Assembly: GCF_024763615.1 (NCBI RefSeq)
Contig: NC_077223.1
Location: 4,402,001-4,466,000, forward strand
From: Phlebotomus papatasi
Lineage: Eukaryota > Arthropoda > Insecta > Diptera > Psychodidae
DNA length: 64,000 nucleotides
Direction: 5' to 3'
Made by a program: the position numbers and the translations under genes. This document shows positions 44,575 through 56,345 of the stretch, in pieces (position 1 is the first letter of the stretch; each line of letters opens with the position of its first letter). The notes beneath the pieces were generated by a model. That model was not told the origin of the DNA. It did no database searches and worked only from the letters and a program-made list of their open reading frames with translations.

Positions 44575-47500
44575 CTAATCTTCGTTATCTTCCACCTCTT
44601 CCTTGGCATGTGAAGGAAAAGAATCATCATCAGCTAATGCCACATCATCGGATAAATTAGACTTCCACAGAAGTAGCTAAGGGAGCAAAAGAAAAAAGTT
44701 TTAATTCACAATCATTGTAAATTAAAATGTAAAAAATCCTACATCTGAATTATTTCCTCCGGAAGCAAAGAGATGTCCATTGGGGGAAAATGTCACGGTT
44801 TTCACGGGTCCCGTCTGTGGATTGAGGGAGAGAATGTAGCGTCCTTCCAGGAGGTCGCTAACCTTCATTGTTCCATCGTCACTGCCTGACAACATGAACT
44901 TCCCATTGGGATGGAAAGCCACTGAATTCACAGCTTCAGAATGATTCTTGTAATACTGAATCAGTTCCTTCGTGCGAATATCAAAGAGCTTAACAGTGTT
45001 GTTGGACAGAGCAACAGCAAACATTGGCGTATCCGGATGCCAGGCAAGATTCCTGGGAAGTCCTACAGAGCACAAAAATGTATTGGTCGAGGAGGTTCGT
45101 TTTCTATTTCCTGTTGAAGTCTTTCTAATATTTTACGATTATTTTATAGAGCATAATTTATTAAGCAATCTTTCCTCACATTTTAACCTTATAACAGTAA
45201 ATTCTAGCATTTTATTGTCATGAAACTGCAATAAAATGCAATTTATTTTCAATTGTTAATAATTAATTTTATTTTTTCTAAGTCAAAAACTATTTTTTAG
45301 GAAATCTGCAATAAAAGTGCATTTTCTAGCAGTTTGAGTTAATTTATGTTGCAGAAAAAGCACCATGTTTCTAATACAGAAAGCCCGATTGAAAAAGAAA
45401 CCATTTACAGTAGACTCTCGCAAATTCGGCTCTTTTAAGATCGGGCTACTTTTTAATTCGGGCAGCGGTTACATTTGAAAAAAGTTTGTTGTCATTTTTC
45501 AAGTTTGATTATGATTATCAAATGAATCAAATATGCTCAAATTTAGCATGGTTTGTCTTAGTTTTGATGTGATTTTGCATTATTGAGGGATTTTCATGCA
45601 ATTTACGATATATATCAGTGTGTAAACTCAATATATCTATGCACATGTCGCCCGAATTTCTGTCTAATTCGGCTGACATTTCGGTCCTATATGCCCGAAT
45701 TTGAGAGAGTCTACTGTAGCTAGAAAATGCTGTAATAGCAAATGGCTCTTTCTTGTACCATTCTAGCAGTTAAAAATGTGCAGTTTAATTAAAGCAATTT
45801 ATAATGATTAGCTTATTTTTTTAATCAAATAAAAAAAGAGAAGGTGCAATATGTCAAAATATACAGTCGTCTCTTTCTTTTCCTATCAAAGTGCAAGAAA
45901 AAAATATTAGGTATGACACACCAAAGTTTCATTACGTCTTATTGTCTAAAACTTGCAAATATAACACAATTTTTTGTCAGAAATGGTTTCTTAGTTTTAG
46001 TGTAATAAAAATTTTCACCGTTTTGCTTAAGTCTTGTATAAAAAAAAAAACTGCAAGAAAAGTTTCTTCTTCAGCATTTTTAATGTTATTAAATAGGAAA
46101 GTCTCGACTTTAAGGCATTTCTTGGTTCTTTTGATGAAAAATAACAGTAATTTCCCAAATTATTGCAGTTTAGTAAGATTGATTTACAATCCTGCCTTCT
46201 AATTCTTTCCTAAATTTGGATCAAAACCTAGTAATTTTTCATCTTAAAAAAAATTTTCATTATGTTATTTACTTAAGGACCTTAAAAGCAAATTGCTAGA
46301 AACAGGGGGATGACATTAGCTCTGAAAAATGCGACCGGTTTTACAGTAAACTTTTTCCTGTTTTCGTACACATTTCACGAGATATCTCCAAAACTACGAA
46401 GGTTGCCAATTTGGGGTTTTCGGTTGCCTAATCTATATTAAATTTGCTTTTATTTTGTATTTGTATTATTTACTAATTCATTCTACAATGACAAAAAACA
46501 GCTAATAAACTCAAAAGTTTTTTCGGCACGCTAGAAACATATGGGAAACATAGGAAACGTCATGCCCCTGGCTAGAAACATCACTTTTAGGCATATCGAT
46601 TTTTACCTCAAGTCAATCAGTAAATAGAGTATCTTTAGAGAGATAGATAGAGTTTATTTTTAAACATTTTTCTACTCACCATGAATTGCTACAATTTTCA
46701 ATTTTTTTGCAGTTTCTTAGGAGTGCAATAAAACTATAAATATCTACAATTTCTGCACTATGAATTTTTGTATAAATTAAAATCAATATTTTGATAAGAC
46801 ACCGTATTTGTTTCACAGAAAAACTGCTAGAAATTATATTGTAGAACTAAAAAATTGGATATATATCTAATAATACAAGATTTCTAGCATTTGTTAAACT
46901 CTCCATGGAAAATAGCATAATTTTTTTTTTTAAAAAATTTTATTGCAGTTTAGACGGAATCTAAATTCCGTTTTAGAAAAATTTGTTAATTTTTAGGCCG
47001 AAAAAAGTGTGGAAATTTCTCTTTTTAACCACATTAATCCTTCCTATGAAAGATTACATTAAGAATATTTCATTTTACTGCAGTTTCACCTGCGAGAAAA
47101 TACAAAGTACTGTTTTATTTGTATATTCAAGGCATTCATGCTACAACATCTGGCATTTTGTTTCTTTTTCTTTTTCATTATAACTAAAGCATTCCATTTA
47201 ATATGGTTTCTTTTTTCAGTCAAGTGGAAAACTGCTAGAGAAGTTAATTTGGTCTTTTTTTAGGTCCGAACGTTGCGTAAATTGATAATTCTAACCATTA
47301 ATATTGTAAAGCGCTCCATTTCGTTTAGTTTCTGTTTTTAGTCTCTTAAAAAACTGCTAGAAAAATCAATTTGGTAATTTTTGAGGTCCGAACGTTGAGA
47401 AAATTGATAATTTCAACCATTTATAATGTTTCTGTTTTTATTCTCTTAAAAAACTGCTAGGAAAATTAATTTTGTCACTTTTTAGGTAAACGGTGTGGAA

Positions 47501-48750
47501 ATTCATATTTTCAATTGCATCCATTGCATTTACAATCCTCTAGATGAATGATTGCAAGAATTTTCCATATTATTGTACTTCAGCTAGAATTTTTAGAAAG
47601 AGTTAGAAATTCCAGTTTTGTTTGGGAATTTCAAGCATTAAAATCTAGTTTTGTCTACTTTTCCATCAAAAGTACAGCGTTACATTTCATTTAGATTCTC
47701 TTTTAGTCCCTTAAAAACTGCTAGAAAAATTAGTTTTGTCATTTTTATGTCTGAAATAGGCGGAAATTCATATTTTCAACTCTCTATAATCTTTTTTAAT
47801 GAATGATAAGAACATGAATTTTCCATTTTATTGCAGTTTTGCAAGAATCATTTGAAAAAGTCAGAAATTCCAGTTTTTTTTAGAATTTCAAGACGTAAAA
47901 TTTAGGTTTTTTTTTAAGTTTTCCATCAAAAGTACAGCGTTCCGTTTTATTCAGTATTTTTAGTCCATTATAAAACTGCTAGAATTTTTCTGGTATTTTT
48001 ATTTGAAATAAAAATGTATGTAATGATTAGAATTTAGACTTCAGTAAATTCTAGTAATAAAGGCTGCAAGAATTTTTCTTCACAGAGAAAAGACTGCAAA
48101 AAATCCGTTTTTTTTTCTGATTTCTTGAGGTTTTTTTCCAAATTCACGGAATAAGGAATATAAGGATATGGGTATCACGGGTGTCACTAACCTTTGCTCT
48201 GCTGGAACGTATGCAGACACTGCCCTGTTTCCAAATCCCAGATCTTGACCATTCTGTCATCAGCGCAACTGCCCATGAGATTGTCATAGGAAGCCACCCG
48301 GACACATCGCAGCCAATTTGTGTGGCCCAAGAAGCTCTTGATGAACGTGAAGTCCTTTGTGACCCACAACTTCAGGGATTTGTCATCTGATCCAGTCACA
48401 AAGTACTTCCCCGTCGTGTCAAAGTTCACAGTTCTCACGGCCGATGTGTGGGCATGGAGAGCTCTGGACTTGCCACAGAGTTTTGGGGACCAAAGCCGAA
48501 CATGCTGATCTGTCGAGGCTGTGACAAAGACACTTCCCGTTGGTGACCAGGAAACATCGTGAATGGCCTTAGAGTGCCCAGTGTACTTTACTACCCGATC
48601 CTGCTTGGTGTAGTGACAGAGGACAAGACTTCCGTCACTTGACGTTGTGACCAGCTTCTCTTCCTTGGGATTGAAGCTCACGGATGTGATATCCCGTGGG
48701 CCAAATTTGAAATGATGCAGAAGAACAGGTTCTGAGACGGCTTCTGCCAT
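44575..48750 (-). CDS. Poc1: Poc1 centriolar WD40 protein
   Basis: Proteome-of-centriole protein 1, needed for centriole and basal-body stability. Three exons: 48750-48192, 45062-44743 and 44676-44575, joined in phases 1 and 0 to give 326 residues. The WD40 propeller of about seven blades fills nearly all of it: HDVSWSPTGSVFVTAS...DQHVRLW, RTVNFDTTGKYFVTGSDD, RCVRVASYD...VKIWDLETGQCLHTF, LAWHPD...VKLFDIRTKEL, AVNSVAFHPNGKFMLSGSDD and VTFSPNGHLFASGG. The last exon ends WKSNL plus an acidic tail. Family members usually have about 390-450 residues with a C-terminal coiled-coil POC1 motif, which is missing here. An AATAAA (minus strand, about 44531-44536) lies just beyond the stop. Intron 1 is 3.1 kb and holds a MITE and a decayed repeat. 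Confidence 0.9.
45408..45716. mobile_element. MITE family D, complete, in Poc1 intron 1
   Basis: CAGTAGACTCTCGCAAATTC to the inverse ending AATTTGAGAGAGTCTACTG, with TA on each side. The interior is nearly identical to 23764-24094, so it supplies the uninterrupted form of that element. 309 bp. Confidence 0.78.
45720..48170. repeat. Degenerate long repeats in Poc1 intron 1
   Basis: The phrase AAAACTGCTAGAAAAAT recurs at about 46817, 47229, 47347, 47450, 47706 and 47962. The last three are about 256 bp apart and the 47229-47450 ones about 100-120 bp. Linked phrases are TAGGTCCGAACGTTG and CCATCAAAAGTACAGCGTT. TTGCAGTTT / AAACTGCAA words also repeat from 45200 on. Confidence 0.55.
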
Positions 48751-49057
48751 GATTTATATTTGTTTTCACTGAGATTCTTCTGCACTATGAGGTTTTGGGA
48801 GTTTATTTATCAATTTCCGGGATTTCCTGGGAGTTCTTCCTGGCCAATTGCGAAATTCACAAAAAATTCACGACAAAAGAATAACAAATGACAAGCTGTT
48901 TGCAACGGATAAATTAATTTCAAGTTGAGAACATAGAGGCGCAGCTGATGGTTTGAAAATTCAAACATTTAAAGGGTTTCACCTTAACATTTGATGGGTT
49001 TTTCTTTACAGTTACCGTGTATACTTCAGGGGAGATGGTTTCAGAGCCTCTGAGTTC

Positions 49058-49063
49058 ATATAT
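49058..49063 (+). promoter_or_regulatory. TATA box of the U6 gene
   Basis: ATATAT at positions -27 to -22 from the first base of U6, the usual place for the TATA element that commits insect U6 to RNA polymerase III. Confidence 0.6.
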
Positions 49064-49084
49064 CAATTCGATTTCTATGCATTT

Positions 49085-49101
49085 GTTCTTGCTTCGGCAG
49101 A

Positions 49102-49141
<40 letters not shown>

Positions 49142-49191
49142 GGCCCCTGCGCAAGGATGACACGCAAAATCGTGAAGCGTTCCACATTTTT
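49085..49191 (+). ncRNA. U6: U6 spliceosomal snRNA
   Basis: Catalytic-core RNA of the spliceosome, transcribed by RNA polymerase III. The sequence begins GTTCTTGCTTCGGCAGAAC and contains the invariant ATACAGAGAAGATTAGC box, including ACAGAG, then GATGACACGCAAA and the terminal GTTCCACATTTTTT run. As far as I can compare, it matches the insect U6 over all 107 positions. A TATA-like ATATAT sits at 49058-49063, about 25 bp upstream, as expected for a Pol III snRNA gene. I could not recognise the proximal element (PSEA), which should lie near 49018-49040. The gene lies between divergent Poc1 and PNKP. Confidence 0.96.
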
Positions 49192-49394
49192 TTGCATTTA
49201 TTTTTTACAAATTACTTTTTTTTATGTGCTACATGGTATATCTTTAATAATTTCATGGCAAATTACACAAATTACTAGGAAAAAGCGAGGAAAATTATAA
49301 TTTTTTGGATCCTGGTAGCCCGCCAAGTCCACCATTGTCAATGTCATTTGCTAGCCGGCTTCAGCAATTCTCGCGGTATTTTTCAAGGAAAATC

Positions 49395-51039
49395 ATGGAA
49401 AATCCTCCAGCCAGAGAGTGTCTCCTGCAGAGTGTTGATAGGCAGTTGCGTGATGTGAAAATCTCTGAAGAAATCAGCTTCATTGGAAGGTCTCCGGACA
49501 CAGAAATCCAAGATGAATTTTGTTCAAGAAAGCAAGGTTAGGTTTTGGAAGTTGGATTTTCTCCTGGAAAATTCTCCATTGAAAATTTTCCCTTACAGTA
49601 ATGGTAAAGGCAGACTTTTCCAGCAGAACAGTAGAGTTGGAAGCCCAAGGGATCAATCCCAGTGCCCTAAATGGCAAGATAATGGAGAAAAAGAAGCCCT
49701 ACAGGGCCATTCATGGGGATGTCCTGGAAGTCGTTGCTGGTAAGTTTCCCTACAAAATCCTCTTTAGTCCTGAATTACCGTCCGTCAAGAGGAAGATTGA
49801 CGAGTCACCTGAGCAATCTCCAGCCAAAGTGGCCAAGAAAGAATCATGGACAGGCCTGGATGGCAATCAGTTGTACGTCTGGACAGCTTCTGGGGTAATG
49901 TCCAGTCCCAAAATTGCCTCTTACGACATCGATGGGACAATTATTAAAACCAAATCCGGCAATGTCTTCCCCAAGAATATCGATGACTGGATGCTGGCGT
50001 ATCCGGAAGTTCCGGGAAAGCTGAAAAAGTACCATGGGGAGGGTTTCAAGGTGGTTTTCTTCACAAATCAGGCAGCAATCTCCAAAAAAAAGCTAAAAAT
50101 TGAGGATTTTGTGAATAAAGTGAAGAAGGTGGTGGGGAAAATAAACATTCCCATTCAGGTGTTTATCTCAACGGGAAAGGGAATCTACCGGAAGCCAATG
50201 ATAGGGATGTGGAGGAAGCTGGAGGAGGAATTCAATGATGGGGTGAAAATTGACATGAAGGAGAGTTTTTTCGTTGGAGATGCAGCTGGGAGGACTGAGG
50301 CAAAGGGCCGGAAGAAGGATCATTCTTGCAGTGATCGCTTTATGGCCATCAATCTCGGTTTGACATTTTTCACGCCTGAGGAACACTTTCAGGGAACTAG
50401 AGCTCTCCCATGGGCACGTCCAGAGTTCGATCCCAAGAACATTGTCCCGCCCAAGACTCTCCTAGAGCCAGCGGGAACAAATCTCATGGCAGATCACAAA
50501 GAAATCATTGTCATGGTCGGAAGTCCCGGTTCTGGCAAGTCCTCCTTTGTCCAGAGAAGCTTCCAGGGCAGCAAATACGACATAGTCAATCGAGACAAAC
50601 TGGGAACGTGGCAAAAGTGCGTGACAGCTGCTCAGTCCGCCCTGGACAGAGGCAGGAGTGTCGTGGTGGACAACACAAATCCCGACATTGAGAGTCGCAA
50701 GAGATACACAGATCTGGCTAAGAAAGTCAAATGCCGCTGTCGATGCTTCGTCATGAGCACAACTCTTGCCCAATCTAGGCACAATATTACCTTCAGGGAA
50801 CTCACAGATCCCGCCCATGTCAAGATAAACGATATCATTCTCAATTCTTACAAGTAATGCTACCTTATCGGGCCCCCCTCGCGGCAAATTCAGCTTAATC
50901 GCAATCTATTTGCAGATCCAAGTTCAAAGAGCCCCAGACATCCGAGGGATTTGAGGAAATTGTCCGTGTGAATTTTGTTCCCAGCTTCCAGAACAGCGAT
51001 CACGAGGAGCTGTACAGGATGTACCTGCTGGAGAAATAA
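49395..51039 (+). CDS. PNKP: Bifunctional polynucleotide phosphatase/kinase
   Basis: DNA end-processing enzyme that removes 3'-phosphates and phosphorylates 5'-hydroxyls during single- and double-strand break repair. Exons 49395-49536, 49599-50853 and 50916-51039 are joined by two 62-bp introns to give 506 residues, near the usual length of about 520. The N-terminal FHA domain spans the first intron (FIGRSP, RKQV, LGxNPS-type GINPSALNG). The phosphatase domain has the nucleophile motif YDIDGTIIKTKSG and FFTNQAAI. The kinase domain has the P-loop GSPGSGKS, then VNRDKLGTW and VVVDNTNPD. Active-site residues are intact. I chose the ATG at 49395; an in-frame ATG at 49305 would add 30 residues. 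It lies about 200 bp past U6, so its promoter is short. AATAAA at about 51181. Drosophila counterpart: CG9601. Confidence 0.94.
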
Positions 51040-51336
51040 CAGCCCAACCGCTCAATAATGGCCCAAAGGTAAGCTGCATTTAAATTGGCTTACTGGGAGC
51101 AAAATTATTAGTTCACTTTTTAGAGGACCAAAATATAACATTATGGAGCTATTACATTGAATACTTTTAATAGGAATGAAATAAATTAGGCTGGAAGAAT
51201 TTACTGTATTCTATCTCTCATTATCTGCGATCCTCATTCTTTTTAAAAAAAAAAAAAAATGTTTTAGAACATGTTTGAGATGTTTAGTACATGTTCGAAT
51301 TTCCTAAAAATCACGCAATATTGTCAACAAAAAAAA
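51040..51336 (+). other. PNKP 3' flank
   Basis: AATAAA at about 51181-51186 is the likely poly(A) signal. AAAG|GTAAGC at 51069 is a possible 3'UTR splice donor. Confidence 0.4.
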
Positions 51337-52489
51337 TTAGAATTGAGCATTTTGTCCTTTATCATTAAAATGCCACATCACATATCCTTTGCTAAAAATT
51401 GGTTGTACTAAAAAATAATACANNNNNNNNNNNNNNNNNNNNNNNNNNNNNNNNNNNNNNNNNNNNNNNNNNNNNNNNNNNNNNNNNNNNNNNNNNNNNN
51501 NNNNNNNNNNNNNNNNNNNNNNNNNNNNNNNNNNNNNNNNNNNNNNNNNNNNNNNNNNNNNNNNNNNNNNNNNNNNNNNNNNNNNNNNNNNNNNNNNNNN
51601 NNNNNNNNNNNNNNNNNNNNNNNNNNNNNNNNNNNNNNNNNNNNNNNNNNNNNNNNNNNNNNNNNNNNNNNNNNNNNNNNNNNNNNNNNNNNNNNNNNNN
51701 NNNNNNNNNNNNNNNNNNNNNNNNNNNNNNNNNNNNNNNNNNNNNNNNNNNNNNNNNNNNNNNNNNNNNNNNNNNNNNNNNNNNNNNNNNNNNNNNNNNN
51801 NNNNNNNNNNNNNNNNNNNNNNNNNNNNNNNNNNNNNNNNNNNNNNNNNNNNNNNNNNNNNNNNNNNNNNNNNNNNNNNNNNNNNNNNNNNNNNNNNNNN
51901 NNNNNNNNNNNNNNNNNNNNNNGCAATTTCTGAAGAAAAATGAAAAAACAATATTTCTTAAAGTGTGAAAGAGTTAGTACAGTGACAATTCCAATATAAA
52001 GCAAGTGGAATTGTTGGCGTATTTTTAGTACTTGATTGAAATCTAATACATCGCTGCTATTAACAGTATTGGAAGGCAGAACAACAGATAACCGTAAGGT
52101 GCTATTCCGATGAAAAATGAACGTTTTTAGTACTTTATTGTATTCAAATGCTACTACAATATCAACTTTTCTTTGTGTTGGTTCCTGTCTTAGCTGTTTC
52201 CTCCTATAGAACTATAGTTCTCGCCGTGTTCTAAAACCATTAAATAGTCATTACAGGAACCAACACAAAGAAAAGTCGATTATGTAGAAGCACTTTAGCA
52301 CAGCACAGTGCTAAAATAACACGTTGATTTTTTATTGGAATAGGATCTCAATGCTAGATTTTTTTTTAAATTTTCTTTTGTAGGATTAGAATAATATTAA
52401 TTTTAAAGAACGATGAATTAAAAAAAGCCATTATTAGAGAATTCTTTGTTTTTAAAATCGATTTAATAAATAAAAACTTCAGAGAATAC
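51337..52489. mobile_element. Composite B/E element, copy 2 (holds an N gap)
   Basis: 51337-51422 plus 51923-52489 match 55645-56345 almost base for base, including GGCGTATTTTTAGTACTTG and hairpin E (about 52097-52350, GTTGGTTCCTGTC mirrored by ACAGGAACCAACAC). The rest, GGATTAGAATAATATTAATT and on, is the interior of family B. There is no coding frame. Confidence 0.6.
51423..51922. other. Assembly gap, 500 N
   Basis: Exactly 500 N. The flanks abut without a break in the paralogous copy at 55738, so the real missing length may be small or zero. Confidence 0.99.
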
Positions 52490-52716
52490 TTAACTCTTTC
52501 GCGTCTTTAGGGTAATGTCATGACTCGGGGAAAAAAGTTTTTTTTGGGTATTTACATTAATTGAAATCTATCTGTTCGTGCACGACATCATAATAGAAGG
52601 ATGTAAGATTCTTGGCTCATTTTCTCAAGACTCCAGTTAGATTTCAATTAATGTAAATAGCCAAAAAGAAACTTTTCCCCGGGTCATATATGACCCTAAA
52701 GACGCGAAAGAGTTAA
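52490..52716. mobile_element. TTAA-bounded hairpin element, 227 bp
   Basis: TTAACTCTTTCGCGTCTTTA is mirrored by TAAAGACGCGAAAGAGTTAA, a perfect 20-bp pair. The arms run on through TTTACATTAATTGAAATCT and its inverse. TTAA at both edges suggests a piggyBac-type target. Confidence 0.7.
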
Positions 52717-53192
52717 TTGATTTCGCTGTAAAAACTAAATTTAAACTGAAGCCGTCAAAATGTCATTTAAATAACTCCGATCAGAAGAAGAGAGAGGAAA
52801 CTGTACTGTTTTTATTTTATTTACGTATGTTTTTAGTACATTAATATGTTCTAAATTAATATTGTAAAACTTTCAGAAACTTTTAAAGCATATAAATTTT
52901 TACACATAAATTATTTTTTTATCAATTTGCAATTTTAATGAAGATTAGATTTAGTACTAAATGCCTTAATTCAATTTTATCTATTTTATGATATTTAGAA
53001 TTTCAATGCAATAGTTCCATAAATCAACATTGTAAATTTCTCACAAAAATACAAATTAGTTGTTTTAGTACATGTCTGTACTAAATTATTTTTGTTTCTA
53101 ATTGATTCATTATGTTTTAAATTTGTCTGAAATAGTGCTGCAAATTTTATTTGTTCAAAATTAAAATCATGAAGAATTTTTACATTGGGTTA

Positions 53193-53638
53193 GGGTAAGT
53201 GTGCCAAATTTCGGCATAGTTGCACACAAGCGCCAAAGTCTCAAGTTTGAAATGTAATATTTTTAATAAAATTTGAATATTTTTGTTACTTTTTTATCAA
53301 AAGTGTTGCTTGGAACCTTGTAGACAGTTTATCATCTTTATTTTCTCTAAAATCATTCTTAATACATTTTAAAATGAATAAAAATTTAGTCATATAGCAT
53401 TGGTGGCCTATTCCGGCCACCTTCATTATCATAGTTCCTTGCCCTTCAGGAATTCTTCTAATGTCTTTTTCAGATTATCTTATTTGTCGAATCAACATTT
53501 TTTGTTATTTCTTTGCATTGTATAATCTATAGAGTATGCAAATATTAAAAAATCATAGAAATGCGAGGAACAAAAAATGTGGCCGAAATTGCAAGCTGGC
53601 CGAAATTGCAAGCTGGCCGAAATTTGGCACACTTACCC
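53193..53638. mobile_element. TA-flanked element with GGGTAAGTGTGCC ends
   Basis: GGGTAAGTGTGCCAAATTTC is mirrored by GAAATTTGGCACACTTACCC, with TA on each side. GGCCGAAATTGCAAGCT is tandemly repeated near the right end. The interior is related to the 37593-38660 element. Confidence 0.68.
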
Positions 53639-53639
53639 T

Positions 53640-55500
53640 ACTTCATTATGATAATATACTCTTTTTTAATGTAAACGTATGTAACATCTGTTTTAATAAA
53701 AAATACAATTTTAAATCACTAGGATCTTATTTTCTAAAATAAAATGTGACGTTCAATATTCTTCTTCAAATTCACAATCAAACAAAAAAAAAATTAAATA
53801 ATTAAAAATGGAACGGAACTGGGACATTAAACGTGCATCTTTATTGCATTGGGAAAAAATTACCTGTTACCAACCAAACAATAACATCACAATTCCCTGA
53901 TAAAAATGATATTAATATCATAACACTTCCTATGTCACATTATTTTTAATAACTTGGAGTAGCAATGAATTAAAAAAAAAACTGAAGTGTGCAGATATAA
54001 TTTTTTTTCTCATTTAATATTTTTAAAAATAATGCAAGGTGTCTAAGCTTCGTATAATGCTCACACTTTTAGTTCAGCAGATATTATTCATTAGAAGTAG
54101 TTTCTAACGGTTAGATCTGGTTCAAATTTATCAAGGATCAAGTCGTAAATGCGAGCATAAATGTACCCAAACTAGTCCAAATCGGTTAAAAAATTGCACT
54201 TCAAAGACGATTTTAAGCTTTGACCTTTGACCTTGAGAAGTCGCTAAAAGGAATGATTTAAGGACTTTGTCAAAGAAGAAAAATAGACCTATATAATTTC
54301 TAAAATCCGAAGTTTTTTCCTAATAAAAATAAAACATATTTGACTTTTAGTACATGTACTAATATCCTGCCAATGCTGTAAAAATGAAATTGATTTAAAT
54401 TATAGAAATAATTCAGCATGGATTGACATTTTTTATTCATTTTCTGGACAAATTCCAGACTCATTTGACTGACTTAAAAAAAAAAAAAAACTGGAACTGG
54501 AACTGACCAGCCTCGAACTTGGGACTCCACAACGGTACTCGCTGATTCATCAAGTTCAAAACAAAATCTTAAATTTGGGTCGGAAAGTCATTACAATTAA
54601 AATTAAAGATTACTTAGGACGTTAGTTTGAAATTTGGGTTTTATTTTTCCTATATAATATTTTTTTTCTTCAATTCCATGCCTATTTGTATCCATTATGC
54701 GATTACTTGGAAGAATCAAACACACCTTTTGTTGCATATCAAATAAATACTGCTAAATAATGGTAAAATACGATCGCTTTGATTAAAAAAGAAATATGCC
54801 CAAACCTAGATTCGAACCCAAAATACTTCCATTTCTATACCTTACGTTAAAGTCCAAATAGACACTGACAACTCAGATAGATAGAAAGGGAATGGTGAAA
54901 TCTGTGAGCTGTAAATATTTAGGCTTAGACTTAAAGATATGAATGCTCCGGTTTAAGCGGTTTAAGAATTTGGAACAGTAGCATAAAATGTGTGCTACTG
55001 TTTCCAGATTCTCTCAGAGAAAGTCAAATAATCGTCTCTCGCATGGGTTTCTATCTATCAACTTTTGTCTAAATCACACATAAATGTAGCGGCAACTGTT
55101 GAAAAAATCCAATAAAGCAAGATTTTGACATTATTTTTATTCGTTTCTAACAAGAAATCTTGTTAAAAATAGGACGATTTGATAAGAATCCCTAACGCGT
55201 GATAGAAATAGCCAAGATCTTGTTACTTTTTCCACAAAGGGTAGTATGGTACATTTCGGATCGGGTCTCAGCATTTTCAACTTTCAAATATATTATAGAA
55301 TTCCCAAATTATTTTTTCTTCGCTGAAATTAATATTTATATAATTTATTTCATTCAGAATAAGATTTTTACCAAAAATTAGTAAAAAACAGACATCTTTT
55401 TTAATTAAAAATAATAGCAGAAAAAACATTCCAGAACGCTGTGGGTATTTTAGGATAAGGCGCATTCGTACACTAACATTTCGAAGAGACAAAGCCGCAT
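53640..55500. other. AT-rich spacer
   Basis: No gene found. Weak B-box-like words occur (minus strand CAAGTTCGAGGC near 54512 and GGGTTCGAATC near 54813) without a foldable tRNA. Confidence 0.3.
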
Positions 55501-55504
55501 CAAA

Positions 55505-55640
55505 GCCCAGCCAAACCTATGATCACTTTATGACCAATTTATGACCGCTTTATGACCACTACTACCACTTTATGACCACTACTACCACTTTATGACCACT
55601 TTATTACTGCTTTATGACCACTACTACCACTTTATGACCA
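55505..55640. repeat. Minisatellite of CACTTTATGAC, left block
   Basis: Repeats of CACTTTATGACCACTACTAC and the shorter CACTTTATGAC. It resumes at 56345-56467 after the composite B/E element. Confidence 0.7.
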
Positions 55641-55644
55641 AGCA

Positions 55645-56345
55645 ATAATATCAGAATTGAGCATTTTGTTCTTTATCATTAAAATATGTCACATCACATA
55701 TCCTGTACTAAAAATTGGTTGTACTAAAAAAATAATACAGCAATTTCTGAAGAAAAATGGATAAAACAATATTTCTTAAAGTCTGAAAGAATTAGTACAG
55801 TGACAATTCCAATATAAAGCAAGTGGAATTGTTGGCGTATTTTTAGTACTTGATTGAAATCTAATACATCGCTGCTATTAACAGTTCTAATCACTGGACA
55901 TTGTGTCTTCTCTAAAATATGCATTGCCCGCTTTCTCATTCCGATAATTGGGAGGCAGAACGACACATAACCGCAAGGTGCTATTCCGATGAAAAATGAA
56001 TGTTTTTAGTACTTTACTGTATTCAAATGCTACTGCAATATTAACTTTTCTTTATGTTGGTTCCTGGCTTAGTTGTTTCCTCCCAGTTCTCGCCGTGTTC
56101 TAAAACCATCAAATAGTCATGACAGGAACCAATATAAAGAAAAGCCGATTATATAGAACCACTTTAGCACAGCATAGTGCTAAAAAAAACGTTAATTTTT
56201 TATTGGAATGGGATCTTAATGCTAGATTTTTTAAAATTTTAGTTTTGTAGGATTAGAATAATATTAATTTTAAAGAACGATGAATTTAAAAGCCATTATT
56301 AGAGAGTTCTTTGTTTTTAAAACCGATTTATTAAATAAAAACTTC
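55645..56345. mobile_element. Composite B/E element, copy 3
   Basis: Matches 51337-52489, with an extra piece at about 55885-55950 that contains TGCCCGCTTTCTCATTCCG, a decayed left end of family B. Hairpin E is at about 55976-56210. Both outer edges meet the same minisatellite, so the element inserted into it. Confidence 0.62.

Noticed and set aside
49305..49394. Earlier in-frame ATG for PNKP
   Set aside because: The extra 30 residues are Ser/Pro-rich and lie beyond the usual family start; the ATG at 49395 fits the FHA domain better, though the longer form is not excluded.
54490..54830. B-box-like words suggesting tRNA genes
   Set aside because: No A box at the right distance and no foldable acceptor stem.
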